Shown here one piece after another: positions 17,097 to 25,411 of a stretch of 64,000 bases of DNA. The stretch comes from Natronosalvus vescus (GTDB taxonomy: Archaea; Halobacteriota; Halobacteria; Halobacteriales; Natrialbaceae), in assembly GCF_023973145.1 (NCBI RefSeq), contig NZ_CP099546.1:1984001-2048000 (forward strand), in the 5' to 3' direction. Below the pieces are notes generated by a model, which saw nothing but the letters and a program-made list of their open reading frames with translations, did no database searches and was not told the DNA's origin. The stretch's first letter is position 1. Every line of letters starts with the position of its first letter. A program made the position numbers and the translations under genes.

Positions 17097-17262
17097 CTTG
17101 TACCCTCAGGCGTCTACGACACTCGAGCGGTACTCGAGTAACAGCCGATCGACAGGAGAATAGCACGCGAGCGGTACTCGAGCGAATACGTCGTTTGCCA
17201 CGAAAATTCCCCCGAAAACAGCCGTTGGCGGTGATTCAGATCGCCGTCGAGGTGACTCGCTC

Positions 17263-18009
17263 TCAGGAATCGTCGTTCCCTTCGCGCCAGGAGTCGGGAA
17301 CGTCGATGACGTACCGGCCGTCCTCCTGGAGGGAGACGATGTACTCCTCGCGGTCGTACAGTTCCATCAGGTTCAGTTCGTACTGGCCCGGGCGAACGAT
17401 CTTGATGCTCTCGAACTGATCGTTCAACTCCTCGCGCAGCTGGTCGAGGGAGGGACGTTCCGCCGTATCCGTTGGCTCGCTGACGACACGACCACTGTCA
17501 GGGCTCGGCGCGTCGTCGTCCGGTTCGTCCGGGCTCCGTGACCGCGGGAGTTCGTCGCTCGAAACGATTTCGCTACGGGCGCTCGCCTGCGCAGAGTCCT
17601 CGCTCGATGGCGGGGCCGGCTGTGACTCGACGGTGGCGTCACCGTCGGCCGTCGACGAATCGCGTTCCGTCCGCTGTGGATCGGTGTCTGGTGCACTCGC
17701 TCGATCCGCTGGCCGCCTGGCGGTTTCCGGCCACTCGCGGAAACTGGATTCGGTCGATTCGGATCCGGTCTCGCGCGCTGGCGACTGCTCGGACGGCGTC
17801 GTGATGCCCGACGGCTCGTCCTGTTCGCTCGAGGCGGCAGTGCGGTTCTCGGTCGTGATTCCGTTCCCGCCGGTCTCGTCGGGATCGCGCGGTGGCGTAC
17901 TCGAGGGGGTGAACTGGAACTTGTTGCCGCCACAGTCGGGACAGCCCGATAGCATCTCCTTCGAGCCGTCGGGAAACGTCCGCTCACAGGTGGTACACTG
18001 GTGTGGCAT
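17263..18009 (-). CDS. oapC: Zinc-ribbon protein OapC/ArvC
   Basis: Third gene of the conserved archaeal oapABC (arvABC) operon. The N-terminus is a zinc ribbon with two Cys pairs (CTTC at residues 5-8, CPDC at 23-26). A long low-complexity linker rich in Ser, Glu, Asp and Pro follows (residues about 35-185). It is capped by a folded C-terminal part of about 60 residues (LDQLREELNDQFESIKIVRPGQYELNLMELYDREEYIVSLQEDGRYVIDVPDSW). In Haloferax the GTPase of this operon has been linked to vesicle formation, and these genes were first noted near a replication origin. The function of this third member is open. Its ATG is 3 bp after the oapB stop. Confidence 0.85.
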   Translation of the reverse strand: MPHQCTTCERTFPDGSKEMLSGCPDCGGNKFQFTPSSTPPRDPDETGGNGITTENRTAASSEQDEPSGITTPSEQSPARETGSESTESSFREWPETARRPADRASAPDTDPQRTERDSSTADGDATVESQPAPPSSEDSAQASARSEIVSSDELPRSRSPDEPDDDAPSPDSGRVVSEPTDTAERPSLDQLREELNDQFESIKIVRPGQYELNLMELYDREEYIVSLQEDGRYVIDVPDSWREGNDDS

Positions 18010-18012
18010 TCG

Positions 18013-18414
18013 TCAGCTTCTCGAGACGAGCGCGCTGATGAGCGTCTCGTCTTTGTGCAGGGTTTCGATCTGGTTGGCCGGGCCGATCACGGTGAGTTTG
18101 TTCGAGGTGTCGTCGTTGCCCATGAGCCGCCCGAGCAGCGAGGAGTCTCGCGTGCCGGACTTCGGATACGTCTCGATTTCGATGCCGTTGAACTCGTCGG
18201 GGCTGATTTCGGCCATCGTCACCTCGATGAGTTTGCTCTCTTCGTCCGGGGAGAGTCCCTCCTCGAGGATCACGATGTTGCCGTCGTGAACGCCGTCGAG
18301 GATCATTCGAATCTTCTCCATGCTGGCCATCCCGTCCATTCGCTCTCCGCTGATGAGGTCGATCTGGACGCCGTCGCGACGGTCGTCGTTTGCTTTCGTT
18401 GCTCCCGGCATCAT
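18013..18414 (-). CDS. oapB: DUF2073 protein OapB/ArvB
   Basis: A 133-residue protein of the DUF2073 family, widespread in Euryarchaeota and always linked to the Era-like GTPase upstream. The core is GVQIDLISGERMDGMASMEKIRMILDGVHDGNIVILEEGLSPDEESKLIEVTM, followed by EIETYPKSG and LLGRLMGNDDTSNKLTVIGPANQIETLHKDETLISALVS. The start (ATG ATG) is one base after the GTPase stop, and oapC begins 3 bp after its own stop, so all three are one operon. Binding to the GTPase is inferred from the fixed gene order. Confidence 0.9.
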   Translation of the reverse strand: MMPGATKANDDRRDGVQIDLISGERMDGMASMEKIRMILDGVHDGNIVILEEGLSPDEESKLIEVTMAEISPDEFNGIEIETYPKSGTRDSSLLGRLMGNDDTSNKLTVIGPANQIETLHKDETLISALVSRS

Positions 18415-18415
18415 C

Positions 18416-19054
18416 TCACCCGAAGTACTCCGCGATGTTTTCGTACACTTCGTCCATATTCTCGCCCTCTTTGGCCGACAGCGGCACTGTCTTGTGCTGG
18501 GGGAACGCCTCCTCGATGCGCTTGACGCTCGATTCGGGGAGGTCGATCTTGTTCGCGAAGATCAGTACGGGCAGGTCGCGCGATTCGATGATCCCGATCA
18601 GCATCGTGTTGACCTGCGTGATCGGATCCTCGGCGCTGTCGAGGACGTAGATGACGCCGTCGACGTCCTCGCGAAGCCAGTGCATGGCTTCTGCGACCCC
18701 TTCGGTCGCCTCTCGAGAGCGCCGGATCGCGTCGTCCTTTTCCATTTCGTCGGTGAACTCCTCGTAGTCGACTTTCGTCGTCACCCCGGGGGTGTCGACG
18801 ATGTCGATGGTGACCGATTTCCCGTTTCGTTCGATCTCGACGTCCTCTTTGCGGCGGGCACGTCTCGTTTCGTGGGGAATGTGACTTTCCGTACCGATTG
18901 CGTCACCGGTCCAGTCGCGGGCTATTCGATTCGCTAACGTCGTCTTTCCGGCATTTGGCGGGCCGTAGATGCCGATGCGCTTTGGCTCCTGTTCGGAGAA
19001 CAAGCCATCGGTCACGCGGGAGATGCTATCTTTGAGTCCTGTAAACAATCCCAT
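18416..19054 (-). CDS. oapA: Era-like small GTPase OapA/ArvA
   Basis: A 212-residue GTP-binding protein. G1 is GPPNAGKTT (residues 31-39), G3 is DTPG in IDIVDTPGVTTK, G4 is NKID and G5 is SAK. The amphipathic N-terminus (MGLFTGLKDSISRVTDGLF) resembles that of membrane-associated small GTPases. The Haloferax volcanii relative, named ArvA, is required for extracellular vesicle production, and the Halobacteriales family was earlier called origin-associated protein A. I set the start at ATG 19054, because upstream codons do not resemble the family. Unlike the layout I recall for Haloferax, no orc1/cdc6 gene lies on the other side. Confidence 0.9.
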   Translation of the reverse strand: MGLFTGLKDSISRVTDGLFSEQEPKRIGIYGPPNAGKTTLANRIARDWTGDAIGTESHIPHETRRARRKEDVEIERNGKSVTIDIVDTPGVTTKVDYEEFTDEMEKDDAIRRSREATEGVAEAMHWLREDVDGVIYVLDSAEDPITQVNTMLIGIIESRDLPVLIFANKIDLPESSVKRIEEAFPQHKTVPLSAKEGENMDEVYENIAEYFG

Positions 19055-19263
19055 CCTGGAGATCCTCCACACACCAGTGAGTGTGTCTGCGCGTACTACA
19101 GAACCGGATTCACTTAAGTCTACGTCAGACAGCGGGAAAGTCACACCCGCGAGCGTGTTCGGTTCGAAGAGACGCCCGGTTCGGTCTCGAGGCGTCGTCT
19201 GCAGCGTGGACGGGACGTGACTGGACGCGAACATTCATGGCCGAGCTCTCGCATGGATGTGAT

Positions 19264-20502
19264 ATGAGCGCCGCCGCCGACCGCCTCGCGGAACCGCAGG
19301 TACTCGCGCATACGAAGCGCGCCCTGTTCCCCGCCGAGGACGACGCCTACGCCGTCGTCGACACCCAATTCTCGACGGACGAGTGGCGGCCGGGCCACCG
19401 CCTCGAGTCGGATCTCCTCGAGGCGCTCGCCCCGTTCAATCACGTTCGCGTCGGCGGCGGCTACCCCGACCTCGTCGGCGTCCGGTGTCTCGAGTCCGAA
19501 TGGCTGGCGGTCGACCGCCTTGGGGACGAGCCACCCCTGGTTGCCATCGAAGCGAAGGGGTACACGACGGGCGGCGTCGACACCGAACGCGGGATCGTCC
19601 AGGCGTACGACCGCCTCCACGAGGCCAACGCGGCCTACCTCGCCGCCCCGGCGGCCGTCGTCTCCCAGACCGATCGGACGCTCGCTCGCGAACTCAACGT
19701 CGGCATCCTCGGCGTCACCCCGTCGGGCGCGGTCGAGCCGCTCGAGGTGCCCCGGATCGTCGGCAATCGGACGACGACCGAAGCGAACGCGATTCGGTTC
19801 CAGGCGAGCGCCCAGGGCGTGACCGACCGCTCGTTCGGTCTCAACCACCCGAAGAACTACCTCGGCTATCCGCTGGCCCACTACGCCGACGGCGAGACGG
19901 CCACGCTGCTCGAGACGTACAAGGTTGTCGGCGCGGTCGACGAGGCGCGACGCGGGGCGGCGTTTCTCGGCCTGGTCGACGACCGCTCCGGACGGGTCGA
20001 CCTCACCCCGCTCGGCCAGGAGGTGGTTCGCTTCGCCCTCGCTCGGTACGGCTCGGTCAGGGCCGCCCTCGAGACCTTCTCGGACTGGTATCGCTCCCGA
20101 AAACGCTTCGTGGAGGTCGCGCCGGCGTGGGGACAGCTCGCCCGCCGAATCGTCTATCAGTATCCGGCGACGAAACTGCTCGTCACCGAGCTCCAGACCG
20201 CGTTCGAGGACGGCGAGCCCGAACCGTCGCTCGTCGACCTCGTCTGTCGCCTGCACGAACTCCACCCGTCGTTCACCGTTGAGTTGTTCATCCGGGGCGA
20301 TCAGGCGGTTCGCCGCCGGGTGCTGACAGCCGACGGCCACCTTCGCGAGACGGCGCTCGAAGACGGTGCCGTCTATCACGCACCCACGGTGTTCCAGCTG
20401 AAGGCAATGCTGTACCACACGGGGATTCTGACCAGCCGTGGGGCGGAACCGCATCGGCTCGAGCCGCTCGAGGACGTGTGGGCGCTGTGCGAGCCGGTCT
20501 GA
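19264..20502 (+). CDS. Conserved haloarchaeal protein, nuclease-like N-terminus
   Basis: A 412-residue soluble protein. The N-terminal third reads like a PD-(D/E)XK nuclease fold: LESDLLEAL (helix with Glu), GGYPDLVGVR (Asp) and PPLVAIEAKGYTTGG (Glu-x-Lys), then a run of helices and AAYLAAPAAVV, NVGILGVTPSG. The second half is helical (RRGAAFLGLVDDRSGRVDLTPLGQEVVRFALARYGSV) with a winged-helix flavour. A catalytic role is therefore likely but not proven. The start used is ATG 19264, five bases after GGATG of a GGATGTGAT sequence resembling the haloarchaeal ribosome-binding site; ATG 19237 is in the same frame. It diverges from oapA. Confidence 0.7.
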   Translation: MSAAADRLAEPQVLAHTKRALFPAEDDAYAVVDTQFSTDEWRPGHRLESDLLEALAPFNHVRVGGGYPDLVGVRCLESEWLAVDRLGDEPPLVAIEAKGYTTGGVDTERGIVQAYDRLHEANAAYLAAPAAVVSQTDRTLARELNVGILGVTPSGAVEPLEVPRIVGNRTTTEANAIRFQASAQGVTDRSFGLNHPKNYLGYPLAHYADGETATLLETYKVVGAVDEARRGAAFLGLVDDRSGRVDLTPLGQEVVRFALARYGSVRAALETFSDWYRSRKRFVEVAPAWGQLARRIVYQYPATKLLVTELQTAFEDGEPEPSLVDLVCRLHELHPSFTVELFIRGDQAVRRRVLTADGHLRETALEDGAVYHAPTVFQLKAMLYHTGILTSRGAEPHRLEPLEDVWALCEPV

Positions 20503-20571
20503 CTGTCTGACGCTCTGTTCCACGGTGCCGCCTCACACACCTTTACTATCGTCCGACGTCCTTTCGGGAGT

Positions 20572-22698
20572 ATGTCAACGCCGTACGGCGAGTGGCCGTC
20601 GCCGCTCGACGCGCAAACGGTTGCCGAGAGCGGTCGCGGACTGTCGGCTGTACAGATCGATGGCGAACACGTCTACTGGCTCGAGCGCCGGCCCGATGAG
20701 GGCGGACGCGGCGTCATCGTTCGGCAGTCGCTGGATGGGGCGGCGGCTGAATCGGGCGATGTCACCGAAGTCACACCCGACTCCGTCGACGTCCGGACGC
20801 TGGTTCACCAGTACGGCGGCGGCGACTTCCTCGTCGAGGACGGTTTAGTGTGGTTCGCGGCACTCGAGGATCAGCGACTGTGCCGTCTCGAGGTCGAGGC
20901 CGCCGAGGTCGAAGCCGAAGAGCTGGACGTCCCCGATCCCGAGGCGATCACCCCGGAGCCGCCGGCCGACCGCTCCCACCGCTACGCCGACCTGACGCGA
21001 ACACCCGACGGGAGGTGGCTCTACGCCGTCAGGGAACGCCACCACGAGGCCGACTCGGAACCGAAAAACGAACTCGTCGCGATTCCCTCGACAGGGGGCG
21101 AGCCGATCGTCGTCGCCGAGGGCCACAACTTCTACGGTGCACCGCGGGTCTCCCCCGATGGAGAGCGACTGACGTACCTCCAGTGGGATCACCCGCAAAT
21201 GCCGTGGGACGGCACCGAACTCGTCGTCGCCGACCGCGCGAGCGACGGGACGCTCGAGGACGGCGCGGTGGTCATGGGCGGCCCCGCGGAGTCGGTGTTC
21301 GATCCCCAGTGGCACCCCTCGGGAGCGCTGTTCGCCGTCTCGGATCGCACGGGCTGGTGGAACCTGTACGTACTCGGTGCGGAGCCCCGGGAGACCGACC
21401 CCCGGAACTGCCTCGAGGCGTCGATGGAGTTCGGCGTCCCGGGGTGGGTGTTCGCCCTTTCGACGTACGCGTTTCTGGACGATGGACGGATCGCGACGCT
21501 GGTCACCGACGACGGCCGGACGCGGCTTCGTTTTCTCGAGCCCGCTGGAGACGGCATCCCTGGGGCCGGTACTACTGGATCCGGTATTGCTGAAGACGAC
21601 ACCGCTGGGGACGGCAGTTCACCTGTCGACGGGAGGGAGTGGACGCTCGGCGAACCACAGCTGCTGTACACCGCGTACCGCCCGGCCTCGCTCCGCTCGG
21701 ACGGGGAGCGACTGGCGTTCATCGCCGGTCAGCCGACCGAACCGACGGCCGTCGTTTCGTGGACACCCGGTGGGGAACCGGTTCGCCACCGTGAGGCGAT
21801 GACCGTCGACCTCGAGGAGGCGTTTGTCTCCGTCCCCGAATCGGTCGCGTTTCCGACCGGGGACGCCGTCGACGCGGAGGAGACCGTCGCCCACGCCCAC
21901 TACTATCCGCCGACGAACCCCGACGTCGAGATTCCCGAGGACGAGCACCCGCCGGTCGTCGTCACCGTCCACGGCGGGCCGACGAGTCGCTCCAGGGCGA
22001 CGCTCGACCTCGAGACGCAGTTCTTCACCACGCGCGGCATCGCCGTGCTCGACGTGAACTACCGCGGCTCGACCGGCTACGGACGGGCCTACCGCGACGC
22101 GTTACAGGGCGAGTGGGGCGTTCGCGACACCCTCGACTGCGTGAACGCGGCCCGCTACGCCGCTCGAGCGGGCTGGGTCGATCCGGATCGACAGGCGATT
22201 TCGGGCGGCAGTGCCGGCGGCTACGCCGTGCTCGCGGCGCTCGCCGGCTACGACACGTTCGACGCCGGAACCAGCTACTACGGCGTGGCCGACCTCGAGG
22301 CGCTCGCCGCCCACACTCACAAGTTCGAGTCCCGGTACCTCGACGGCCTGGTCGGCTCGCTTCCGGAAGCCGCGGACGTCTATCGGGAACGCTCACCCGT
22401 ACACCGGGCCGATTCCATCACCGGGGCGCTGCTGTTGCTCCAGGGCGGCAAGGACGAGGTGGTTCCGCCCGCCCAGGCCGAGGCGATGATCGACGCCCTC
22501 GTCGACACCGGGACGCCCTATGCATATCTCGAGTTCCCCGAGGAACGCCACGGGTTCCGCGACGCCACAAACGTCTCCCGGGCGCTCGAGGCCGAACTCG
22601 CGTTCTACGGCGAGGTGTTCGACTTCGAGCCGGCTGGCGAGTTGGATGGGGTGACGTTGCTCGAAGGGAGGTATCCGGAGTCGGGGGACTCGACGTAG
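20572..22698 (+). CDS. S9 family peptidase (prolyl oligopeptidase / acylaminoacyl peptidase type)
   Basis: A 708-residue serine peptidase that would cleave short peptides in the cytosol. The N-terminal two thirds are a beta-propeller of WD40-like blades (for example APRVSPDGERLTYLQWDHP, DPQWHPSGALFAVSDRTGWWNLY). The C-terminal alpha/beta-hydrolase domain begins at about residue 455 (PPVVVTVHGGPTSR). The catalytic triad is Ser547 in GGSAGG, Asp628 in GGKDEVVPP and His660 in EERHGFRD. A Gly/Thr/Asp-rich insert of about 30 residues near residue 330 (GAGTTGSGIAEDDTAGDG) interrupts the propeller and is probably a surface loop. No signal peptide is seen. It is a single gene. Confidence 0.9.
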   Translation: MSTPYGEWPSPLDAQTVAESGRGLSAVQIDGEHVYWLERRPDEGGRGVIVRQSLDGAAAESGDVTEVTPDSVDVRTLVHQYGGGDFLVEDGLVWFAALEDQRLCRLEVEAAEVEAEELDVPDPEAITPEPPADRSHRYADLTRTPDGRWLYAVRERHHEADSEPKNELVAIPSTGGEPIVVAEGHNFYGAPRVSPDGERLTYLQWDHPQMPWDGTELVVADRASDGTLEDGAVVMGGPAESVFDPQWHPSGALFAVSDRTGWWNLYVLGAEPRETDPRNCLEASMEFGVPGWVFALSTYAFLDDGRIATLVTDDGRTRLRFLEPAGDGIPGAGTTGSGIAEDDTAGDGSSPVDGREWTLGEPQLLYTAYRPASLRSDGERLAFIAGQPTEPTAVVSWTPGGEPVRHREAMTVDLEEAFVSVPESVAFPTGDAVDAEETVAHAHYYPPTNPDVEIPEDEHPPVVVTVHGGPTSRSRATLDLETQFFTTRGIAVLDVNYRGSTGYGRAYRDALQGEWGVRDTLDCVNAARYAARAGWVDPDRQAISGGSAGGYAVLAALAGYDTFDAGTSYYGVADLEALAAHTHKFESRYLDGLVGSLPEAADVYRERSPVHRADSITGALLLLQGGKDEVVPPAQAEAMIDALVDTGTPYAYLEFPEERHGFRDATNVSRALEAELAFYGEVFDFEPAGELDGVTLLEGRYPESGDST

Positions 22699-22725
22699 AA
22701 GTGGGGCATTGCGGAGGTGTATAGC

Positions 22726-22801
22726 ACAACCAAAAGTGGTTGTATTAGAGTTATACAACCAAAAAAGGTTGTACTTACGAAATACAACCATATATGGTTG
22801 T
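22726..22801. promoter_or_regulatory. Three palindromic operators, 29-bp spacing, before satD-like gene
   Basis: Three copies of the inverted repeat ACAACCA-N4-TGGTTGT lie at 22726-22743, 22755-22772 (one arm mismatch) and 22784-22801. Their centres are at 22734.5, 22763.5 and 22792.5, exactly 29 bp apart. The third copy contains TATATGG and ends 18 bp before the ATG at 22820, so the promoter itself lies inside the array. This is the layout of a cooperatively bound operator. The SatD-like product has a C-terminal helix-turn-helix and is the obvious candidate ligand (autoregulation), but this is inference. Confidence 0.8.
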
Positions 22802-22819
22802 GGAGCGTAACAGGCGAAT

Positions 22820-23464
22820 ATGTCACCTCCGGAAGCGACGGAACGGTACGTCATCCTCGGGGACGTGATCGACTCGGCCTCGATCGAGGATCGATCCGCG
22901 TTTCGAACCACTCTCGCGGCGGGTCTCGAGCGGGTGAACGACGAGTTCAGTGCCGACATCCACACGGATTTCGAGTTGCTCAAAGGGATCGACGAGTTCG
23001 GGGGCGTCCTCACGAGCCTCTCGAGGGTGTACGAACTCCTCGCGACGATCCTCGAGTCGTGTCATCCGACGATGGTTCGATTCGCCGTTGCTGGCGGGCA
23101 GATCGACGTCGAACCGTCGAACGAAATTCACCAACTGGATGGGGAGGCGTTCCACAGCGCTGATACGCTTCTCACCGCCGTCGAAGATGACGATCTCTAC
23201 TGTTACGTCGACACTGGACGGGCGGTCGACACCCTGCTCGCGATCAGCATGAACCTGTTATTGGGACAACGGGCGGGGTGGACACCACGCCAGGCGGATG
23301 TCGTCCGCGCCTACGAACGCCAGGGAACGCAAGCGGCGGCGGCGTCGGAACTCGGAATTCGACAGCAAGCAGTTTCGAAGTCCCTCCGCCAGATCGATTA
23401 TTTCCAAACGAAACTGTTAAGAGAACATCTCCTGGATGTACTCCCAGTCATCTATGGGGAGTGA
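22820..23464 (+). CDS. SatD-like protein with C-terminal helix-turn-helix
   Basis: A 214-residue protein of the SatD type. The N-terminus YVILGDVIDSASIEDRSAFRTTLAAGLERVNDEFSADI and the part FELLKGIDEFGGVL match the SatD pattern. The C-terminal 60 residues form a sigma-factor-like helix-turn-helix (WTPRQADVVRAYERQGTQAAAASELGIRQQAVSKSLRQIDYFQTKLL). SatD has been described in a streptococcal acid-tolerance locus, without a clear biochemical role. The start overlaps no other gene and follows three palindromes closely. The next gene starts inside its last codons (23454), so the two are co-translated. Confidence 0.78.
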   Translation: MSPPEATERYVILGDVIDSASIEDRSAFRTTLAAGLERVNDEFSADIHTDFELLKGIDEFGGVLTSLSRVYELLATILESCHPTMVRFAVAGGQIDVEPSNEIHQLDGEAFHSADTLLTAVEDDDLYCYVDTGRAVDTLLAISMNLLLGQRAGWTPRQADVVRAYERQGTQAAAASELGIRQQAVSKSLRQIDYFQTKLLREHLLDVLPVIYGE

Positions 23465-23903
23465 GTTTTCGACGACCGGCTCGTTCGTCAAAACGGATCT
23501 GGCCGCCCTGGGCCTCGGCCTGACTTTGCTCGCCATCCACGTCGTTCCGATCGCACAGCTCCCGAATCGGGCCGTTCCAGCGGCGGAACTGGCCGCCTAC
23601 GGGATTCTCCTGGGAACCAGTACCATCGTGGTGAACGGCGGTCTGTCGCTCTTTACCGGCGACCAAGTCGCGACCGACAGCGATTTCGACCAGGACACGG
23701 GCTGGCTCATCGGAAAAATGGAGAACGTCCTGGTGTTGACCTTCGTTCTGCAGGGGGCCTACACCGCACTGAGTATCGTCTTCGCCGCCAAGTCGTTCAT
23801 TCGCAAGGAGGACATCTCGAGTGGCAATACGACGTACTATCTCGCAGGGACGCTGCTCAATTTCACGTACTCGGTGGTGATTGGGCTGGTCTTCTCGCTG
23901 TGA
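23454..23903 (+). CDS. Four-helix membrane protein paired with the SatD-like gene
   Basis: A 149-residue membrane protein with four hydrophobic segments (about residues 14-34, 40-62, 92-112 and 126-148). It overlaps the end of the SatD-like gene by 11 bases. An alternative in-frame ATG at 23436 would give a longer overlap. In bacteria SatD-like genes are commonly followed by a membrane protein of the DUF3307 family; this protein occupies the same place but I cannot confirm that family. A shared function with SatD is inferred from the overlap only. Confidence 0.65.
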   Translation: MGSEFSTTGSFVKTDLAALGLGLTLLAIHVVPIAQLPNRAVPAAELAAYGILLGTSTIVVNGGLSLFTGDQVATDSDFDQDTGWLIGKMENVLVLTFVLQGAYTALSIVFAAKSFIRKEDISSGNTTYYLAGTLLNFTYSVVIGLVFSL

Positions 23904-24106
23904 GGGGCTGTCTTCGACGTATCAATTTCGTTCTGTAGGATCGCCAGACGGCAAGTCGACACGCTCGGTATCGATGTAGAACGTACAACATTCGGTAGGT
24001 CGACTCAAAGACGCGAAACGTTCGTTCGTCACCGTCATTCGTTTCACCCCAGTGGATTTATCCCCCCACCATAACAACCGGTCTGGTATCTCTCTGGAGG
24101 ACGGCA

Positions 24107-25411
24107 ATGCAAGACGCACACCTGAATCTGTTGTGTACCGGCGACATACATCTGGGTCGCCACCCGACCAGAATCCCCTCGGAGATAGACGGGCAGCGTT
24201 TTTCGCCGAAATCGGTCTGGTCGTCCACGGTCGACGAAGCGATTCGTCGAGCGGTCGATGCAGTCCTTATCTCCGGTGACGTCGTCGACCGGGAGAACCG
24301 ATTCTTCGAGGCCTACGGCGCGTTCGAGAACGGAGTCAGACGCCTCGAGGAGGCCGACATCCCGGTCGTCGTGGTCGCTGGAAATCACGACTTCGACGTC
24401 CTCCCCCGGCTCGTTCGAGAGCTGGATCGCGAAAACCTCCATCTGGTCGGGAACGATGGCGACTGGGATCGCTGGACGCTGTCGAGGGACGGACAGGCCG
24501 AACTCCACGTCGATGGGTGGTCGTTTCCGAAGGAGCACGTCATCGACTCGCCACTCGAGGACTACGAGCCCTCGCCCGACCCTGACGTTCCCGTGATCGG
24601 GCTCCTTCACGCGGATCTCGATACGCCCGGGAGCGAGTACGCCCCCGTCCAATCGAACGACATTCTCGGCAAACCCGTCGATGCGTGGGTGCTCGGGCAC
24701 ATTCACAGACCAGCCGTCCACAACGAGGCGGATCCGCTCGTCCTCTACCCCGGGTCGCCACAGGCGCTCGATCCGGGTGAACGCGGCGCGCACGGGCCCT
24801 GGATGGTGCGGATCGACGGCTCGGGCGACGTGGACGCCGAGCAGATCCCGCTAGCGACCGTTCGATACGACCACGTCGGCGTCGACGTGAGCGACGCTGA
24901 CGACCCGAAGGCGATCCCCTCGATGGTGAGAGACCGGATCGAGGATCGGGTTCGATCGGACGTGGAACTGGGGGCGCTCGAACTCCTGCTCGCTCGAGTC
25001 CGCCTGACAGGCCGGACGGCCGCGCATGGCGAGATTCATCGGCGAAAAGCGTCGATCGAGGACGATCTCGGACTCAAAGTCGGCACGACGCCCGTGCGCA
25101 TCGAATCGATCGAGGTCGACACGAAACCGGCGGTCGATCTGGCGGCACTGGCACAGGGCGAAAGTCCCGCCGCGTACGTCGCCGACCTTCTGCTCGCGAT
25201 AGAGAACGATCGCGTCACCGACGAGTACGGGTCGCTGGTTCAGGACGCACTCGCGTCGATACAGGAGGCCCACGAATCCGGCGCGTACAGCGTACTCAGA
25301 CGTCAGGGGGAACTCGACACGCCGGACGAGTCGGACGCGGTCGAGACGCTCGAGTCCCAGGCGAGGGTGTTGCTCGATACGTTGCTCGAGCAAAAGGAGG
25401 GTGCCGCATGA
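24107..25411 (+). CDS. DNA exonuclease, Mre11/SbcD-like metallophosphoesterase
   Basis: A 434-residue nuclease whose five metal motifs are intact: TGDIHLG (Asp-x-His), LISGDVVDRE, VAGNHDFDV, GLLHADLDTPG and LGHIHRPAV (Gly-His-x-His). The rest (residues about 230-434) is a capping and ATPase-contact domain, with a helical C-terminus (VETLESQARVLLDTLLEQKEG). Such nucleases trim DNA ends together with a SbcC/Rad50-type ATPase. The stop overlaps the start of the downstream ATPase gene by ATGA, so the two subunits are made together. YhaO of Bacillus is the nearer model than true Mre11, because the partner is YhaN-like. Confidence 0.85.
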   Translation: MQDAHLNLLCTGDIHLGRHPTRIPSEIDGQRFSPKSVWSSTVDEAIRRAVDAVLISGDVVDRENRFFEAYGAFENGVRRLEEADIPVVVVAGNHDFDVLPRLVRELDRENLHLVGNDGDWDRWTLSRDGQAELHVDGWSFPKEHVIDSPLEDYEPSPDPDVPVIGLLHADLDTPGSEYAPVQSNDILGKPVDAWVLGHIHRPAVHNEADPLVLYPGSPQALDPGERGAHGPWMVRIDGSGDVDAEQIPLATVRYDHVGVDVSDADDPKAIPSMVRDRIEDRVRSDVELGALELLLARVRLTGRTAAHGEIHRRKASIEDDLGLKVGTTPVRIESIEVDTKPAVDLAALAQGESPAAYVADLLLAIENDRVTDEYGSLVQDALASIQEAHESGAYSVLRRQGELDTPDESDAVETLESQARVLLDTLLEQKEGAA

